NCBI RefSeq assembly: GCF_001442535.1 | Contig: NZ_CP013141.1 | Coordinates: 3,745,951 to 3,809,950 of the forward strand | Direction of reading: 5' to 3' | DNA: 64,000 bases | Source of the DNA: Lysobacter antibioticus | GTDB taxonomy: Bacteria; Pseudomonadota; Gammaproteobacteria; Xanthomonadales; Xanthomonadaceae | Part shown: piece after piece, positions 30,010 to 38,929 of the stretch | Layout of the letters: the number at the start of each line of letters is the position of its first letter | Position numbering within the stretch: position 1 is the stretch's first letter | Position numbers and translations under genes: made by a program | Notes under the pieces: model-generated | Seen by the model: only the letters and a program-made list of their open reading frames with translations | The model's database searches: none | What the model was told of the DNA's origin: nothing

Positions 30010-31305
30010 ATGAACTTCCTCAGCACCCGCGGCAACACCCCGCCGACCGCGATCGACCAGGCGCTCGTCGCCGGTCTTGCGCCCGACGGCGGGCTCTACG
30101 TGCCCGAACGCATCCTGCCGTTGTCGCAACCGCTCGCCGCCGAGCGACTGGCCGACACCGCCCACACTATTCTCGCGCCTTACTTCGAGCAGTCCTCGCT
30201 GCGCGAGCGCCTCGATCAGATCTGCGAGCACGCCTTCTCCTTCGATGCGCCGCTGCGCCCGCTGTCGCGACCCGACGATTGGTTGCTCGAGTTGTTCCAC
30301 GGCCCGACCGCCGCGTTCAAGGACTACGCCGCGCGTTTTCTCGCAGAAGCGCTCGCCGGCCTGCGCGAGGCCGATGCGCCGCCGACCACGATCCTGGTCG
30401 CAACCTCGGGCGATACCGGCGCAGCGGTCGCGGCCGCCTTCCATCGCCGCCCCGGTTTCGAAGTGGTGATCCTCTATCCCGACGGTCGCGTCTCGCCGCG
30501 CCAGGCGCATGGCCTGGGCTGCTGGGGCGACAACGTCCGCGCGCTGCGCGTCGACGGCGATTTCGATGCCTGCCAACGCCTGGCCAAGCAAGCGCTGTCG
30601 GACGAAGCCCTGCGCGCGCAACGGCCGCTGAGTTCGGCCAACAGCATCAGCCTCGGGCGGCTGCTGCCGCAGGCGGCGTATTACGCCCACGCCGCCGCAC
30701 GCCATTACGCCGAACGCGGCGAGCCGCTCAACTTCATCGTCCCCACCGGCAACCTCGGCAACGCCTGCGCCGCCTTCGTCGCCAAGCGCATGGGCCTGCC
30801 GATCGGCGAGATCGTGCTGGCGACCAATGCCAACGACACCTTGCCGCGCTATTTCGCCGGCGCCGACTACCTGGCTCAGCCGACCCGAGCGACCCTCGCC
30901 AATGCGATGGACGTCGGCGCACCGAGCAACTTCGAGCGCCTGCGCCATTGGCATCGCGACGATGCCGAACTGCGTGCCGCCGTGCGCGCGGTCGGCGTCG
31001 ACGATGCCACCATCACCGAGACCATCCGCAGCGCGCCGCAACGCCACGGCATCGTGCCCTGTCCGCACACCGCGACCGGCCTGCACCTGCTCGAGACCTT
31101 GCGCGGGCAAGGCGACGAACGCCCTTGGGCGGTAGTCGCCACCGCGCATCCGGCCAAGTTCGACAGCATCGTCGAACCGCTGGTCGGTCATGTCGTGGAA
31201 CCGCCGCCGGCGCTGGCCGAGTCGTTGGCCCGGCCGGCGAGCGCGGAACCGTTGCCGGCGGACTACGCGGCGTTGCGGGAGCGCTTGTTGGCGGACGGCG
31301 CATAA
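30010..31305 (+). CDS. thrC: Threonine synthase
   Basis: A 431-residue PLP enzyme that converts O-phosphohomoserine to threonine. The start MNFLSTRGN aligns with the family; a longer frame upstream is intergenic repeat. The PLP lysine is in HGPTAAFKDYAARF, and ATSGDTGAAVAAAF supplies the phosphate-binding loop. PSNFERLRH lies near residue 305. The C-terminal region has CPHTATGLHLLE. Length is normal for the E. coli-type (class I) enzyme. It completes thrABC. A 587-base gap with an attenuator separates it from ilvD, so the ilv operon is probably a separate transcription unit. Confidence 0.97.
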   Translation: MNFLSTRGNTPPTAIDQALVAGLAPDGGLYVPERILPLSQPLAAERLADTAHTILAPYFEQSSLRERLDQICEHAFSFDAPLRPLSRPDDWLLELFHGPTAAFKDYAARFLAEALAGLREADAPPTTILVATSGDTGAAVAAAFHRRPGFEVVILYPDGRVSPRQAHGLGCWGDNVRALRVDGDFDACQRLAKQALSDEALRAQRPLSSANSISLGRLLPQAAYYAHAAARHYAERGEPLNFIVPTGNLGNACAAFVAKRMGLPIGEIVLATNANDTLPRYFAGADYLAQPTRATLANAMDVGAPSNFERLRHWHRDDAELRAAVRAVGVDDATITETIRSAPQRHGIVPCPHTATGLHLLETLRGQGDERPWAVVATAHPAKFDSIVEPLVGHVVEPPPALAESLARPASAEPLPADYAALRERLLADGA

Positions 31306-31434
31306 GGGAACGCGCGCGGTCTATGCGCCCCTTTGAAGAAGAGGCCACGCCCGGCGTGAACACGAAGCCTGAACGCGCCGACGCGCCGGGGATTTGCCTC
31401 GGGCCTTGCGATAAGGGCAAAAGCAAATGCCCCC

Positions 31435-31455
31435 GCCCCCCCTTTCCAAAGGGGG
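31435..31455. repeat. C-rich palindromic intergenic repeat
   Basis: CCCCCTTT (31438-31445), a CC spacer and AAAGGGGG (31448-31455) make a perfect 8-bp stem. It is related to the repeat after thrB and lies in the gap between thrC and the ilv leader. The bases from 31306 to 31434 show nothing else that I can name. Confidence 0.65.
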
Positions 31456-31577
31456 AGAGCTGCAATGAAAGCTCCCCATGTTGAAACGCGGGAACCGCAA
31501 GGAAGGACAAGACACATTCGCTGGATCGGGCGAGATGTGACCGCGTCCGCGCCCTGCGATGGTTTTCCCAGAAACTA

Positions 31578-31583
31578 TTGACA
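31578..31583 (+). promoter_or_regulatory. Possible -35 element of the ilv operon promoter
   Basis: A consensus TTGACA lies 32 bases before the leader-peptide ATG. A matching -10 is not clear: the hexamer 17 bases on is TTCTTC. If this is the promoter, transcription would start at or very near the leader ATG. Confidence 0.4.
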
Positions 31584-31614
31584 AGCCCCAAACGGGCATG
31601 TTCTTCTCGCTGAC

Positions 31615-31779
31615 ATGACGCAGCGCAGCAACCACTCGCAGACGACTTCGGTCCAGGCCCAGCAGGCCTCGAACGACGCCGCGCGCGTTGCGCTCCGACA
31701 CGGGCCGGTTATCGCCACGCTTATTCTCGTCCTCGTACTTATTACCTCGCTTACAAGCGCGGGAGTCGGGTTCGTGTAG
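31615..31779 (+). CDS. ilvL: ilv operon leader peptide
   Basis: A 54-residue open frame. Its C-terminal third, VIATLILVLVLITSL (residues 32-46), has eleven Ile, Leu or Val codons among fifteen, the mark of a branched-chain-amino-acid leader. The N-terminal 30 residues are polar (Gln, Ser, Asn, Arg). Stalling in the ILV stretch would leave the antiterminator arm GCGCGGG at 31757-31763 free. No ribosome site precedes the ATG. The leader ends 35 bases before the terminator stem and 112 bases before ilvD. Confidence 0.8.
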   Translation: MTQRSNHSQTTSVQAQQASNDAARVALRHGPVIATLILVLVLITSLTSAGVGFV

Positions 31780-31846
31780 CAAAACCACACAACCCAGGTC
31801 GAAAGAACCTAGACCCCGCGCCCGAAAGGCGCGGGGTTTTTCGTTT
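31757..31846 (+). terminator. ilv attenuator: antiterminator arm and intrinsic terminator
   Basis: CCCCGCGCC (31814-31822) pairs with GGCGCGGGG (31828-31836), and TTTTTCGTTTT follows, making a strong terminator 45 bases before ilvD. The same left arm can instead pair with GCGCGGG at 31757-31763, inside the leader reading frame just after the ILV codons. This is the expected switch for ribosome-mediated attenuation of the operon. Confidence 0.88.
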
Positions 31847-31891
31847 TAAGGCCCTGGGTTCCTGTCGCCAACGACTTAGGAACACCTGTTC

Positions 31892-33622
31892 GTGAGAAGC
31901 AACGCCATCAAGCAAGGCCCGGCCCGAGCCCCCGCACGCGCGATGTTGCGTGCGACCGGCCTCGACGACGCGGCCATCGCCAGACCGCTGGTCGCCGTCG
32001 TCCACACCTGGTCCGACGTTTCGCCGTGCAACATCACCCTGCGCGATCTGGCCCAGCACGTGCGCCGCGGCGTGCACGACGGCGGCGGCACGCCGATCGA
32101 GTTCAACACCATCGCCGTCACCGACGGCATCGCGATGGGCACCGACGGCATGCGCGCGTCGCTGGCTTCGCGCGAAACCATCGCCGATTCGATCGAGCTG
32201 GCGGTGTCCGGCCATTGCCTGGACGCGATGGTGCTGCTGGTCGGTTGCGACAAGACCATCCCGGCCGCGGCGATGGCCGCGGCGCGCCTGGATATCCCGA
32301 CCGTGATCCTCTACGGCGGCACGATCATGCCGGGCCACTGTCCGTCCAAGGCCGGCCAGGACGACAAGCCGCTGACCGTGCAGGACGTGTTCGAGGCGGT
32401 CGGCGCACATTCGGCCGGGCGCATCGACGACGCCGAGCTGCACCGCATCGAATCGCATGCCTGCCCCGGCGCCGGCGCCTGCGGCGGTCAGTTCACCGCC
32501 AACACCATGGCGATGGTGCTGACCTTCCTGGGCCTGTCGCCGCTGGGCCTCAACGACATCCCGGCGATCCACGCCGACAAGCCCGAGGCCGCGCGCGCCT
32601 GCGGCGAAATGGTCATGCACCAGTTGCGCAATGGCGGGCCGAGACCGCGAGCGCTTCTCTCTCCCCATGCGTTGCGCAACGCAGCGCGCGCGGTCTCGGC
32701 CACCGCCGGTTCCACCAATGCCGCACTGCACCTGTTGGCGATCGCCCACGAAGCCGGCGTCGCCTTCGACCTGGAAGAATTCGAAGCCGCCGCGCATACG
32801 CCGGTCATCGCCGACCTGAAACCGGGCGGCCGTTACACCGCCGCGGAGATGTTCGAATTCGGCGGTGCGGCACTGGTGGCTCGCGAACTCAAGGCGGCCG
32901 GTTTGATCGAGGATATTCCGACGGTCACCGGCCGTTCCTTTTTCCAGGAGCTGGCCGAGGCCAGGATGGCCGACGCGCAGGACGTGGTGCGTCCGATCGC
33001 CGACCCGCTGAAGCCGCGCGGCGGCTATTCGATCCTGTACGGCAACCTCGCGCCGGAGGGCTGCATCCTCAAGCTGGCCGGTCACGGCCGCGAACATTTC
33101 GCCGGCCCGGCGCGCGTGTTCGATTCCGAAGAAGCCGCGTTCGCCGCGGTGCAGGCGCGCCGGATCAACGCCGGCGACATCGTGGTGATCCGCTTCGAGG
33201 GCCCGGCCGGCGGCCCCGGCATGCGCGAGATGCTGGCGGTCACCGCGGCCCTGGTCGGCCAGGGCCTGAGCAACGACGTCGCGCTGATCACCGACGGCCG
33301 CTTCAGCGGCGCCACCCATGGCTTCATGGTCGGCCACATCTCGCCGGAAGCCGCGCACGGCGGCCCGATCGCGCGTCTGCGCGAAGGCGACGTGGTCAGC
33401 ATCGACGTCAAGACGCGTCGTCTCGACGTCGCCGCCGACCTCACCGCGCGCGAGCCCGCGCGCATCGAACCGCGCGTCACCACCGGCGTGTTGGCCAAGT
33501 ACGCGCGCCTGGTCGGTTCGGCCTCGCAGGGCGCGGTCACCGCACCCGGCCCGCTGCAATCGCCGGCAACGAAAAACATCGACGCGACCCTGATCGACAC
33601 CCCCGTTCCCGAACCCGCCTGA
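31892..33622 (+). CDS. ilvD: Dihydroxy-acid dehydratase
   Basis: A 576-residue iron-sulfur enzyme catalysing the third shared step of valine and isoleucine synthesis. It starts with GTG; TAGGAA lies about ten bases upstream, and the N-terminus ([20 protein letters not shown]) matches family members. Cluster and active-site motifs are [13 protein letters not shown] near residue 118, [18 protein letters not shown] near residue 190 and [20 protein letters not shown], given by [15 protein letters not shown], near residue 470. It is the first structural gene after the attenuator. A 66-base gap leads to ilvC. Confidence 0.97.
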   Translation: MRSNAIKQGPARAPARAMLRATGLDDAAIARPLVAVVHTWSDVSPCNITLRDLAQHVRRGVHDGGGTPIEFNTIAVTDGIAMGTDGMRASLASRETIADSIELAVSGHCLDAMVLLVGCDKTIPAAAMAAARLDIPTVILYGGTIMPGHCPSKAGQDDKPLTVQDVFEAVGAHSAGRIDDAELHRIESHACPGAGACGGQFTANTMAMVLTFLGLSPLGLNDIPAIHADKPEAARACGEMVMHQLRNGGPRPRALLSPHALRNAARAVSATAGSTNAALHLLAIAHEAGVAFDLEEFEAAAHTPVIADLKPGGRYTAAEMFEFGGAALVARELKAAGLIEDIPTVTGRSFFQELAEARMADAQDVVRPIADPLKPRGGYSILYGNLAPEGCILKLAGHGREHFAGPARVFDSEEAAFAAVQARRINAGDIVVIRFEGPAGGPGMREMLAVTAALVGQGLSNDVALITDGRFSGATHGFMVGHISPEAAHGGPIARLREGDVVSIDVKTRRLDVAADLTAREPARIEPRVTTGVLAKYARLVGSASQGAVTAPGPLQSPATKNIDATLIDTPVPEPA

Positions 33623-33688
33623 CTGTCCGCTCGCTCCTCACTCCTCCGCACTCACTCCTGCTCTTCACTCCTCCTTACGAGATCCGTC

Positions 33689-34717
33689 ATGACCACCAGC
33701 ACCGCCTCCCGCCCCAAGATCGCCATCGTCGGCTACGGCAGCCAGGGCCGCGCCCATGCGCTGAACCTGCGCGACTCCGGCTTCGACGTCACCGTAGGCC
33801 TGCGCCCGGGCGGCCCGACCGAGATCAAGGCCAAGGCCGACGGCTTTACCGTCAAATCGCCGGCCGAAGCCGTCGCCGGCGCCGAAATCGTCGCCGTGCT
33901 GACCCCGGACATGGTCCAGGCGCAGCTCTACCGCGACGTGATCGAACCCAACATCGCCCAGGGCGCCTGCCTGCTGTTCGCGCACGGCTTCAACGTGCAC
34001 TACGGCCAGATCGCACCGCGCGCCGACCTGGACGTGGTGCTGGTCGCGCCGAAGGGCCCGGGCGCGCTGGTCCGCCGCGAATACGAAATCGGCCGCGGCG
34101 TGCCGAGCGTCTACGCCGTGCACCAGGACACCAGCGGTCGCGCCGAAGAGTTCGCCCTGACCTACTGCGGCGGCATCGGCGGCGCACGCCAGAACGCGAT
34201 CAAGACCACCTTCAAGGAAGAGACCGAGACCGATCTGTTCGGCGAACAGGCGGTGCTGTGCGGCGGCGCGACCAAGCTGGTCCAGGCCGGCTGGGAAACC
34301 CTGGTCGAGGCCGGCTACCAGCCCGAAGTCGCCTACTACGAGTGCTTGCACGAACTGAAGCTGATCGTCGACCTGTTCTACGAAGGCGGCGTGACCCGCA
34401 TGCACGAGTTCATCAGCGAGACCGCCCAGTACGGCGCGCTGACCCGCGGCACCTATGTGGTCGACGACAACACCAAGGCGCAGATGCGCAAGGTGCTGAC
34501 CGAAATCCAGGACGGCACCTTCGCCCGCCAGTGGATCGCCGAGTACGCCTCGGGCAACGCCAACTACAAGAAGCTCAAGCAGGGCGACCTCGACCACCCG
34601 ATCGAAGCGGTCGGCAAGAAGCTGCGCGCCAACATGAAGTGGCTGGACACCGCGCCGAAAGCGCAGACCGCCGCCCCCGCCGCGCCCCGCGGCGAACGAC
34701 AGGAAGAGGCCGCCTGA
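33689..34717 (+). CDS. ilvC: Ketol-acid reductoisomerase, class I
   Basis: A 342-residue NADPH enzyme that isomerises and reduces acetolactate and acetohydroxybutyrate. The Rossmann motif is [18 protein letters not shown], and metal-binding residues lie in [16 protein letters not shown] and [14 protein letters not shown]. The length fits the short class I form. The C-terminus ends in a Pro/Ala tail ([16 protein letters not shown]). The stop TGA shares its last base with the ilvG start (TGATG), so the genes are translationally coupled. Confidence 0.97.
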   Translation: MTTSTASRPKIAIVGYGSQGRAHALNLRDSGFDVTVGLRPGGPTEIKAKADGFTVKSPAEAVAGAEIVAVLTPDMVQAQLYRDVIEPNIAQGACLLFAHGFNVHYGQIAPRADLDVVLVAPKGPGALVRREYEIGRGVPSVYAVHQDTSGRAEEFALTYCGGIGGARQNAIKTTFKEETETDLFGEQAVLCGGATKLVQAGWETLVEAGYQPEVAYYECLHELKLIVDLFYEGGVTRMHEFISETAQYGALTRGTYVVDDNTKAQMRKVLTEIQDGTFARQWIAEYASGNANYKKLKQGDLDHPIEAVGKKLRANMKWLDTAPKAQTAAPAAPRGERQEEAA

Positions 34718-36486
34718 TGAACGGTGCCCGCTGGCTGGTGCAAGCACTGGCCGCAGAAGGCGTGGACACGCTGTTCGGTTATCCGGGCGGCACGATCATG
34801 CCTTTCTACGATGCCCTGCACGGGTCGGACCTCAAGCATGTGCTGGTCCGTCACGAGCAAGGCGCGGCTTTCGCGGCCAACGGCTATGCCCGTGCCAGCG
34901 GGCGAGTCGGTGTATGCGTAGCCACGTCCGGTCCGGGCGCGTCCAACCTGGTCACCGGCATCGCCGACGCGATGCTGGACTCGGTGCCGATGGTCGCCAT
35001 CACCGGCCAGGTCGCGACCTCGCTGATGGGCACCGACGCCTTCCAGGAACTCGACGTGTTCGGCATGACCATGCCGATCGTCAAGCACAGCTTCATCGTG
35101 CGCCGCGTCGACGACTTGCCGGGCATGGTCGCCGAGGCCTTCCGGCTGGCGCGTTCGGGCCGTCCGGGCCCGGTGTTGATCGATCTGCCCAAGGACGTGC
35201 AGAACGCCGACGCTACCCATCTGGCCGCGCACGTGCCGCTGCCGACCGATCCGGTGCCGAGCGCGCCGGATGCGGCTTATCACGAAGCCGCGGCGTTGAT
35301 CGCGCATGCGCAAAAGCCGCTGATCTACGGCGGCGGCGGCATCGCCCTGGGCGATGCGGTCGAGTCCTTCCGCGCCTTCGTCGACGGCTGCCAGATTCCG
35401 GCGGTGCTGACCCTCAAGGGCCTGGGCGCGCTGCCGGCCGCGCATGCCTTGAACCTGGGCATGCTGGGCATGCACGGCAACCGCGCCGCCAATATGTCGG
35501 TGCAGGAATGCGATCTGCTGATCGTGGTCGGTGCGCGCTTCGACGACCGCGCCACCGGCAAGCTGGCCGAGTTCGCACCGAACGCGCGCGTGGTCCACAT
35601 GGACCTGGACGCCTGCGAAATCGGCAAGCTGCGTCACGCCGATGCCGCGGTCAACGGCGACCTGCGCCGTGCCCTGGATGCGCTGACGCCGCCGTGCACC
35701 GCGCAACTGCGCGGCCGCAACGGCAACGCGCGCCGCAGCTGGCGCGACACCTGCCTGCAACGCAAGCGCGACTGCACGCCGCGCTACGATGCGCCCGGCG
35801 AAAGCGTGTACGCGCCGTCGCTGCTCAAGCGGCTGTCCGAGCTGGCGCCTCAAGCGGTGGTCAGCTGCGACGTCGGCCAGCACCAGATGTGGGTCGCTCA
35901 GCACTGGCGCTTCGACGACCCGCGCAAGCACCTGACCAGCGGCGCCCTCGGCGCGATGGGCTTCGGCCTGCCCGCGGCGATCGGCGCGCAACTGGCGCTG
36001 CGCCGCGACGGCGAGCCGGAGCCGCAGGTCATCTGCGTCAGCGGCGACGGCTCGTTCCTGATGAACGTGCAGGAGCTGGCCACCGCCGCGCGTTACCGCC
36101 TGCCGGTGAAGATCGTCCTGCTCGACAACCAGGCCCTGGGCATGGTGCGGCAGTGGCAGGAGCTGTTCTTCGAACGCCGCTATTCCGAAATCGACCTGTC
36201 CGACAACCCGGACTTCTGCGCCCTGGCCACCGCGTTCGGCATCAAGGCCATGTACGTCGACCGCGCCGACTCGGTCGAGGAAGCGCTGGCCTACATGCTC
36301 GACACCCCGGGCCCGGTGCTGCTGCACGTCGCCATCGACCAGGCCGCCAACGTCTGGCCGCTGGTGCCGCCGAACCACAACAACGCTCAGATGCTCGACC
36401 CCGAGGCCAACGACGCCGACGCGATCGTCAGCCTGACGCCCCCCACCACCGCCGAGAAGGAGGACGCCCATGCGATACCAGCTTGA
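34717..36486 (+). CDS. ilvG: Acetolactate synthase large subunit
   Basis: A 589-residue TPP- and FAD-dependent enzyme that condenses pyruvate with pyruvate or 2-oxobutyrate, opening the valine/leucine and isoleucine routes. The N-terminal TPP domain has FGYPGGTIMPFYDAL and RHEQGAAFAANGYARASG with the catalytic Glu. GPGASNLVTGIADAM follows. The TPP/Mg motif SGDGSFLMNVQELATA is near residue 445 and MVRQWQELFF follows. The C-terminus has the VPPNHNNAQM segment typical of IlvG/IlvB. The start overlaps ilvC by one base. I use ilvG because the next gene is an IlvM-like short ACT subunit. Confidence 0.95.
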   Translation: MNGARWLVQALAAEGVDTLFGYPGGTIMPFYDALHGSDLKHVLVRHEQGAAFAANGYARASGRVGVCVATSGPGASNLVTGIADAMLDSVPMVAITGQVATSLMGTDAFQELDVFGMTMPIVKHSFIVRRVDDLPGMVAEAFRLARSGRPGPVLIDLPKDVQNADATHLAAHVPLPTDPVPSAPDAAYHEAAALIAHAQKPLIYGGGGIALGDAVESFRAFVDGCQIPAVLTLKGLGALPAAHALNLGMLGMHGNRAANMSVQECDLLIVVGARFDDRATGKLAEFAPNARVVHMDLDACEIGKLRHADAAVNGDLRRALDALTPPCTAQLRGRNGNARRSWRDTCLQRKRDCTPRYDAPGESVYAPSLLKRLSELAPQAVVSCDVGQHQMWVAQHWRFDDPRKHLTSGALGAMGFGLPAAIGAQLALRRDGEPEPQVICVSGDGSFLMNVQELATAARYRLPVKIVLLDNQALGMVRQWQELFFERRYSEIDLSDNPDFCALATAFGIKAMYVDRADSVEEALAYMLDTPGPVLLHVAIDQAANVWPLVPPNHNNAQMLDPEANDADAIVSLTPPTTAEKEDAHAIPA

Positions 36487-36706
36487 ACTGACCCTGCGCC
36501 AGGCCGAAGGCGCGCTGGCTCGCGTATTGGGCGCCGCCGAACGTCGCGGCTTCCGTCCCCTGTCGGTGGACGGCGAAGCGCAACCCGACGGCGATCGTTG
36601 GCATCTGCGCATGACCGTGGAGGGCGACCGCGCCGACTCCGCGCTGCAGAGCCAACTCGCCAAGCTTTACGACTGTCTTGCTGTCGAGGTTTCCCCATGC
36701 ACCTGA
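36470..36706 (+). CDS. ilvM: Acetolactate synthase small subunit, IlvM-like ACT domain
   Basis: A 78-residue regulatory subunit with one ACT domain: MRYQLELTLRQAEGALARVLG is the first strand and helix, given here by QLELTLRQAEGALARVL. It resembles E. coli IlvM in size and lacks the long second domain of IlvH/IlvN, so weak or no valine inhibition is plausible. It overlaps ilvG by 17 bases and ilvE by 10. Translational coupling should keep the subunits balanced. Confidence 0.88.
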   Translation: MRYQLELTLRQAEGALARVLGAAERRGFRPLSVDGEAQPDGDRWHLRMTVEGDRADSALQSQLAKLYDCLAVEVSPCT

Positions 36707-37752
36707 ATGCCGAAATCCTGGAGCGTCCGGCCCAAGCCGAGACGCAATCGCCGGCGCAAGCCGCGTCGACGATGCGCGAGCGGGCTTATGCGCCGGCTCG
36801 CAGCGAAGTCCTGAGCGCTGAAGTCGATGGTTCGACCGCCGCTCGTGGCTCTGAGTCCCGCATTGGCGGCGAAGTCCCGATTGCGGTTGATCAACCACTC
36901 ATTTGGTTCGACGGCAACTTCATCGCGGGCGACACGCCGGAAGCGCCGCTGACCACCCATGCCATGCACTACGGCACCGCGGTGTTCGAGGGCATCCGCA
37001 GCTACGCCACCGCCGACGGCGGCGCGGCGGTGTTCCGCCTGCCCGAACACATGGAGCGCATGCGCAAGGGCGCGCAGATGTTCGGCATCGACTTCGACGT
37101 CGACCGCGCGAGCGAGGCGACCTTGGCGACTCTGCGCGCCAACGGCCATCGCGACGCCTACATCCGTCCGTTGACCTGGATGGGCACCGGCAGCATCGGC
37201 CTGGACGTCGATCCGCTGACCCAGCACCTGATGATCGCAACGCTCGCCAAGGTCGTGCATCTGGGCGGCGCGCGCACCCGCCTGACCGTGTCGCCGTGGA
37301 AGCGCAATCCGGCCACGTCCCTGCCGGCGCTGAAGCTCAGCGGCGCCTACGTCAATTCGATCCTGGCCAAGCGCGAAGCCAAGCAACGCGGCTTCGACGA
37401 GGCGTTGTTCACCGACGACAAGGGCTATGTCGTCGAATGCACCGGCGCCAACGTGTTCATGGTCAAGAACGGCGCGATCACCTCGGTCGACCATCGCGAC
37501 GCCCTGCCGGGCATCACCCGCGATACCATGATCGAGCTGTCGGGCGCACAATCGCGCGAAGTGACCTTGCACGAGTTGCTCGATGCCGACGAGGTCTTCG
37601 TCTGCGGCACCGCCGCCGAAGCGACCGCGATCGCCGTGCTCGACCGGCGCGAGTTCGGCGACAACCCGGTCACGCGCGAGCTGGCCGCTTTGTACGCGCG
37701 CGTGGTGCGGGGCGAGGAATCGCGCTACACCTCGTGGCTGACCCCGGTCTGA
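36697..37752 (+). CDS. ilvE: Branched-chain-amino-acid aminotransferase
   Basis: A 351-residue class IV PLP enzyme that makes Leu, Ile and Val from their keto acids. The core from residue about 67 (IWFDGNFIAGD) has the family blocks TTHAMHYGTAVFEGIRSY, the PLP lysine in LKLSGAYVNSILAKREA, VECTGANVF and PGITRDTMIEL. The N-terminal 60 or so residues before the core are not part of the family; they are rich in Ala, Glu and Arg. GAGG precedes the ATG at seven bases. A later Met (36772) could give a shorter product. The gene overlaps ilvM by ten bases. Family members are usually near 310 residues. Confidence 0.93.
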   Translation: MHLNAEILERPAQAETQSPAQAASTMRERAYAPARSEVLSAEVDGSTAARGSESRIGGEVPIAVDQPLIWFDGNFIAGDTPEAPLTTHAMHYGTAVFEGIRSYATADGGAAVFRLPEHMERMRKGAQMFGIDFDVDRASEATLATLRANGHRDAYIRPLTWMGTGSIGLDVDPLTQHLMIATLAKVVHLGGARTRLTVSPWKRNPATSLPALKLSGAYVNSILAKREAKQRGFDEALFTDDKGYVVECTGANVFMVKNGAITSVDHRDALPGITRDTMIELSGAQSREVTLHELLDADEVFVCGTAAEATAIAVLDRREFGDNPVTRELAALYARVVRGEESRYTSWLTPV

Positions 37753-37756
37753 CGCC

Positions 37757-38929
37757 GTGGACTGCGACGTAGCCAGCCTGGCCCAAGTCAGCGCCGCCGA
37801 TCTGTTGGCGGCGCAGGCGCGGTTGCGGCGTTATCTGGAACCCACTCCGCTGCACCACGCCGAGCGTTTCGGCTGCTGGTTGAAGCTGGAAAACCTGCAG
37901 CGCACCGGCTCCTACAAGGTGCGCGGCGCCTTGAACGCCTTGCTGGCCGCGCGCGAACGCGGCGATCACCGCACCGTGATCGCCGCCTCCGCCGGCAATC
38001 ATGCGCAAGGCCTGGCCTGGGCGGCTTATCGCCTGGGCATCAACGTCATCACGGTGATGCCGCGCTGCGCGCCGCAGACCAAGATCGCCGGCGTCGCCCA
38101 CTGGGGCGCCACCGTGCGCCTGCACGGCGAGACCTATGACGAGGCCAAGGCCTTCGCGATCGAACTGGCCGACCAGCACGATTACCGCCTGCTGTCGGCC
38201 TTCGACGACCCCGACGTGATCGCCGGCCAGGGCACGGTCGGCCTGGAGCTGGCCGCGTTCGCGCCCGACGTGGTGATGGTGCCGATCGGCGGCGGCGGCC
38301 TGGCCGCCGGCGTGGTGCTGGCGCTGAAATCCGAGTTGCTGGCGCGCACCCCCGCGGCGCGGCGCATCCGCGTGATCGGCGCTCAGGTCGAGGGCGTCGA
38401 CTCGATGGCGCGCGCGCTCAAGGGCGACCGCCGCCTGATCGAACCGGTCGCGACCCTGGCCGACGGCGTGCGGGTCAAGGACCCGGGCCGCCTGACCGAA
38501 CGCGTGCTCGAGAGCATGCTCGACGACATCGTCATCGTCCGCGAAGCCGAGCTGCGCGAGACCCTGGTCCGCCTGGCCCTGGAAGAACACATCATCGCCG
38601 AGGGCGCCGGCGCGCTGGCCCTGGCCGCGGGCCGCCGCATCGTCGGCAAACGCAAATGCGCGGTCGTCTCCGGCGGCAACCTCGATGCCGGCGTGCTGGC
38701 GCGCCTGCTCTCGGAAGTGCGCCCGCGGGCGCCGCGGCGCCCGCGTCGGCGCACCCGCGAGGCGCTCGGTCGCGAGACCGCAACCATCGAGGCGGACATT
38801 TATACGCTGGCCAATCTTCCTCCCGCGCTGCGACTTAGCCGGGGCCCGAGCGGCCCCGACTCCCGCCCCGCCACCGATGCCCCGTATTCCACCCGCCATT
38901 CAGCTGTAACAGAGGAAGTCCCCGCATGA
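37757..38929 (+). CDS. ilvA: Threonine dehydratase (PLP-dependent), no ACT domain
   Basis: A 390-residue enzyme that deaminates threonine to 2-oxobutyrate for isoleucine synthesis; context makes it the operon's ilvA. It starts with GTG, four bases after ilvE. The catalytic domain is complete: PLP lysine in [35 protein letters not shown] and [14 protein letters not shown]. After residue 325 there is no ACT regulatory domain, unlike classical IlvA. Instead comes an Arg/Pro-rich tail ([18 protein letters not shown]) and a Ser/Pro-rich end. Isoleucine feedback may be absent or act elsewhere. The ATGA overlap with leuA couples them. Confidence 0.88.
   Translation: MDCDVASLAQVSAADLLAAQARLRRYLEPTPLHHAERFGCWLKLENLQRTGSYKVRGALNALLAARERGDHRTVIAASAGNHAQGLAWAAYRLGINVITVMPRCAPQTKIAGVAHWGATVRLHGETYDEAKAFAIELADQHDYRLLSAFDDPDVIAGQGTVGLELAAFAPDVVMVPIGGGGLAAGVVLALKSELLARTPAARRIRVIGAQVEGVDSMARALKGDRRLIEPVATLADGVRVKDPGRLTERVLESMLDDIVIVREAELRETLVRLALEEHIIAEGAGALALAAGRRIVGKRKCAVVSGGNLDAGVLARLLSEVRPRAPRRPRRRTREALGRETATIEADIYTLANLPPALRLSRGPSGPDSRPATDAPYSTRHSAVTEEVPA

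Noticed and set aside
32026..34716. A very long open frame that continues upstream from ilvG through ilvC and ilvD in another frame
   Set aside because: It is Arg/Pro/Gly-rich out-of-frame reading of ilvD and ilvC; both genes are fully conserved in their own frames, so ilvG starts at 34717.
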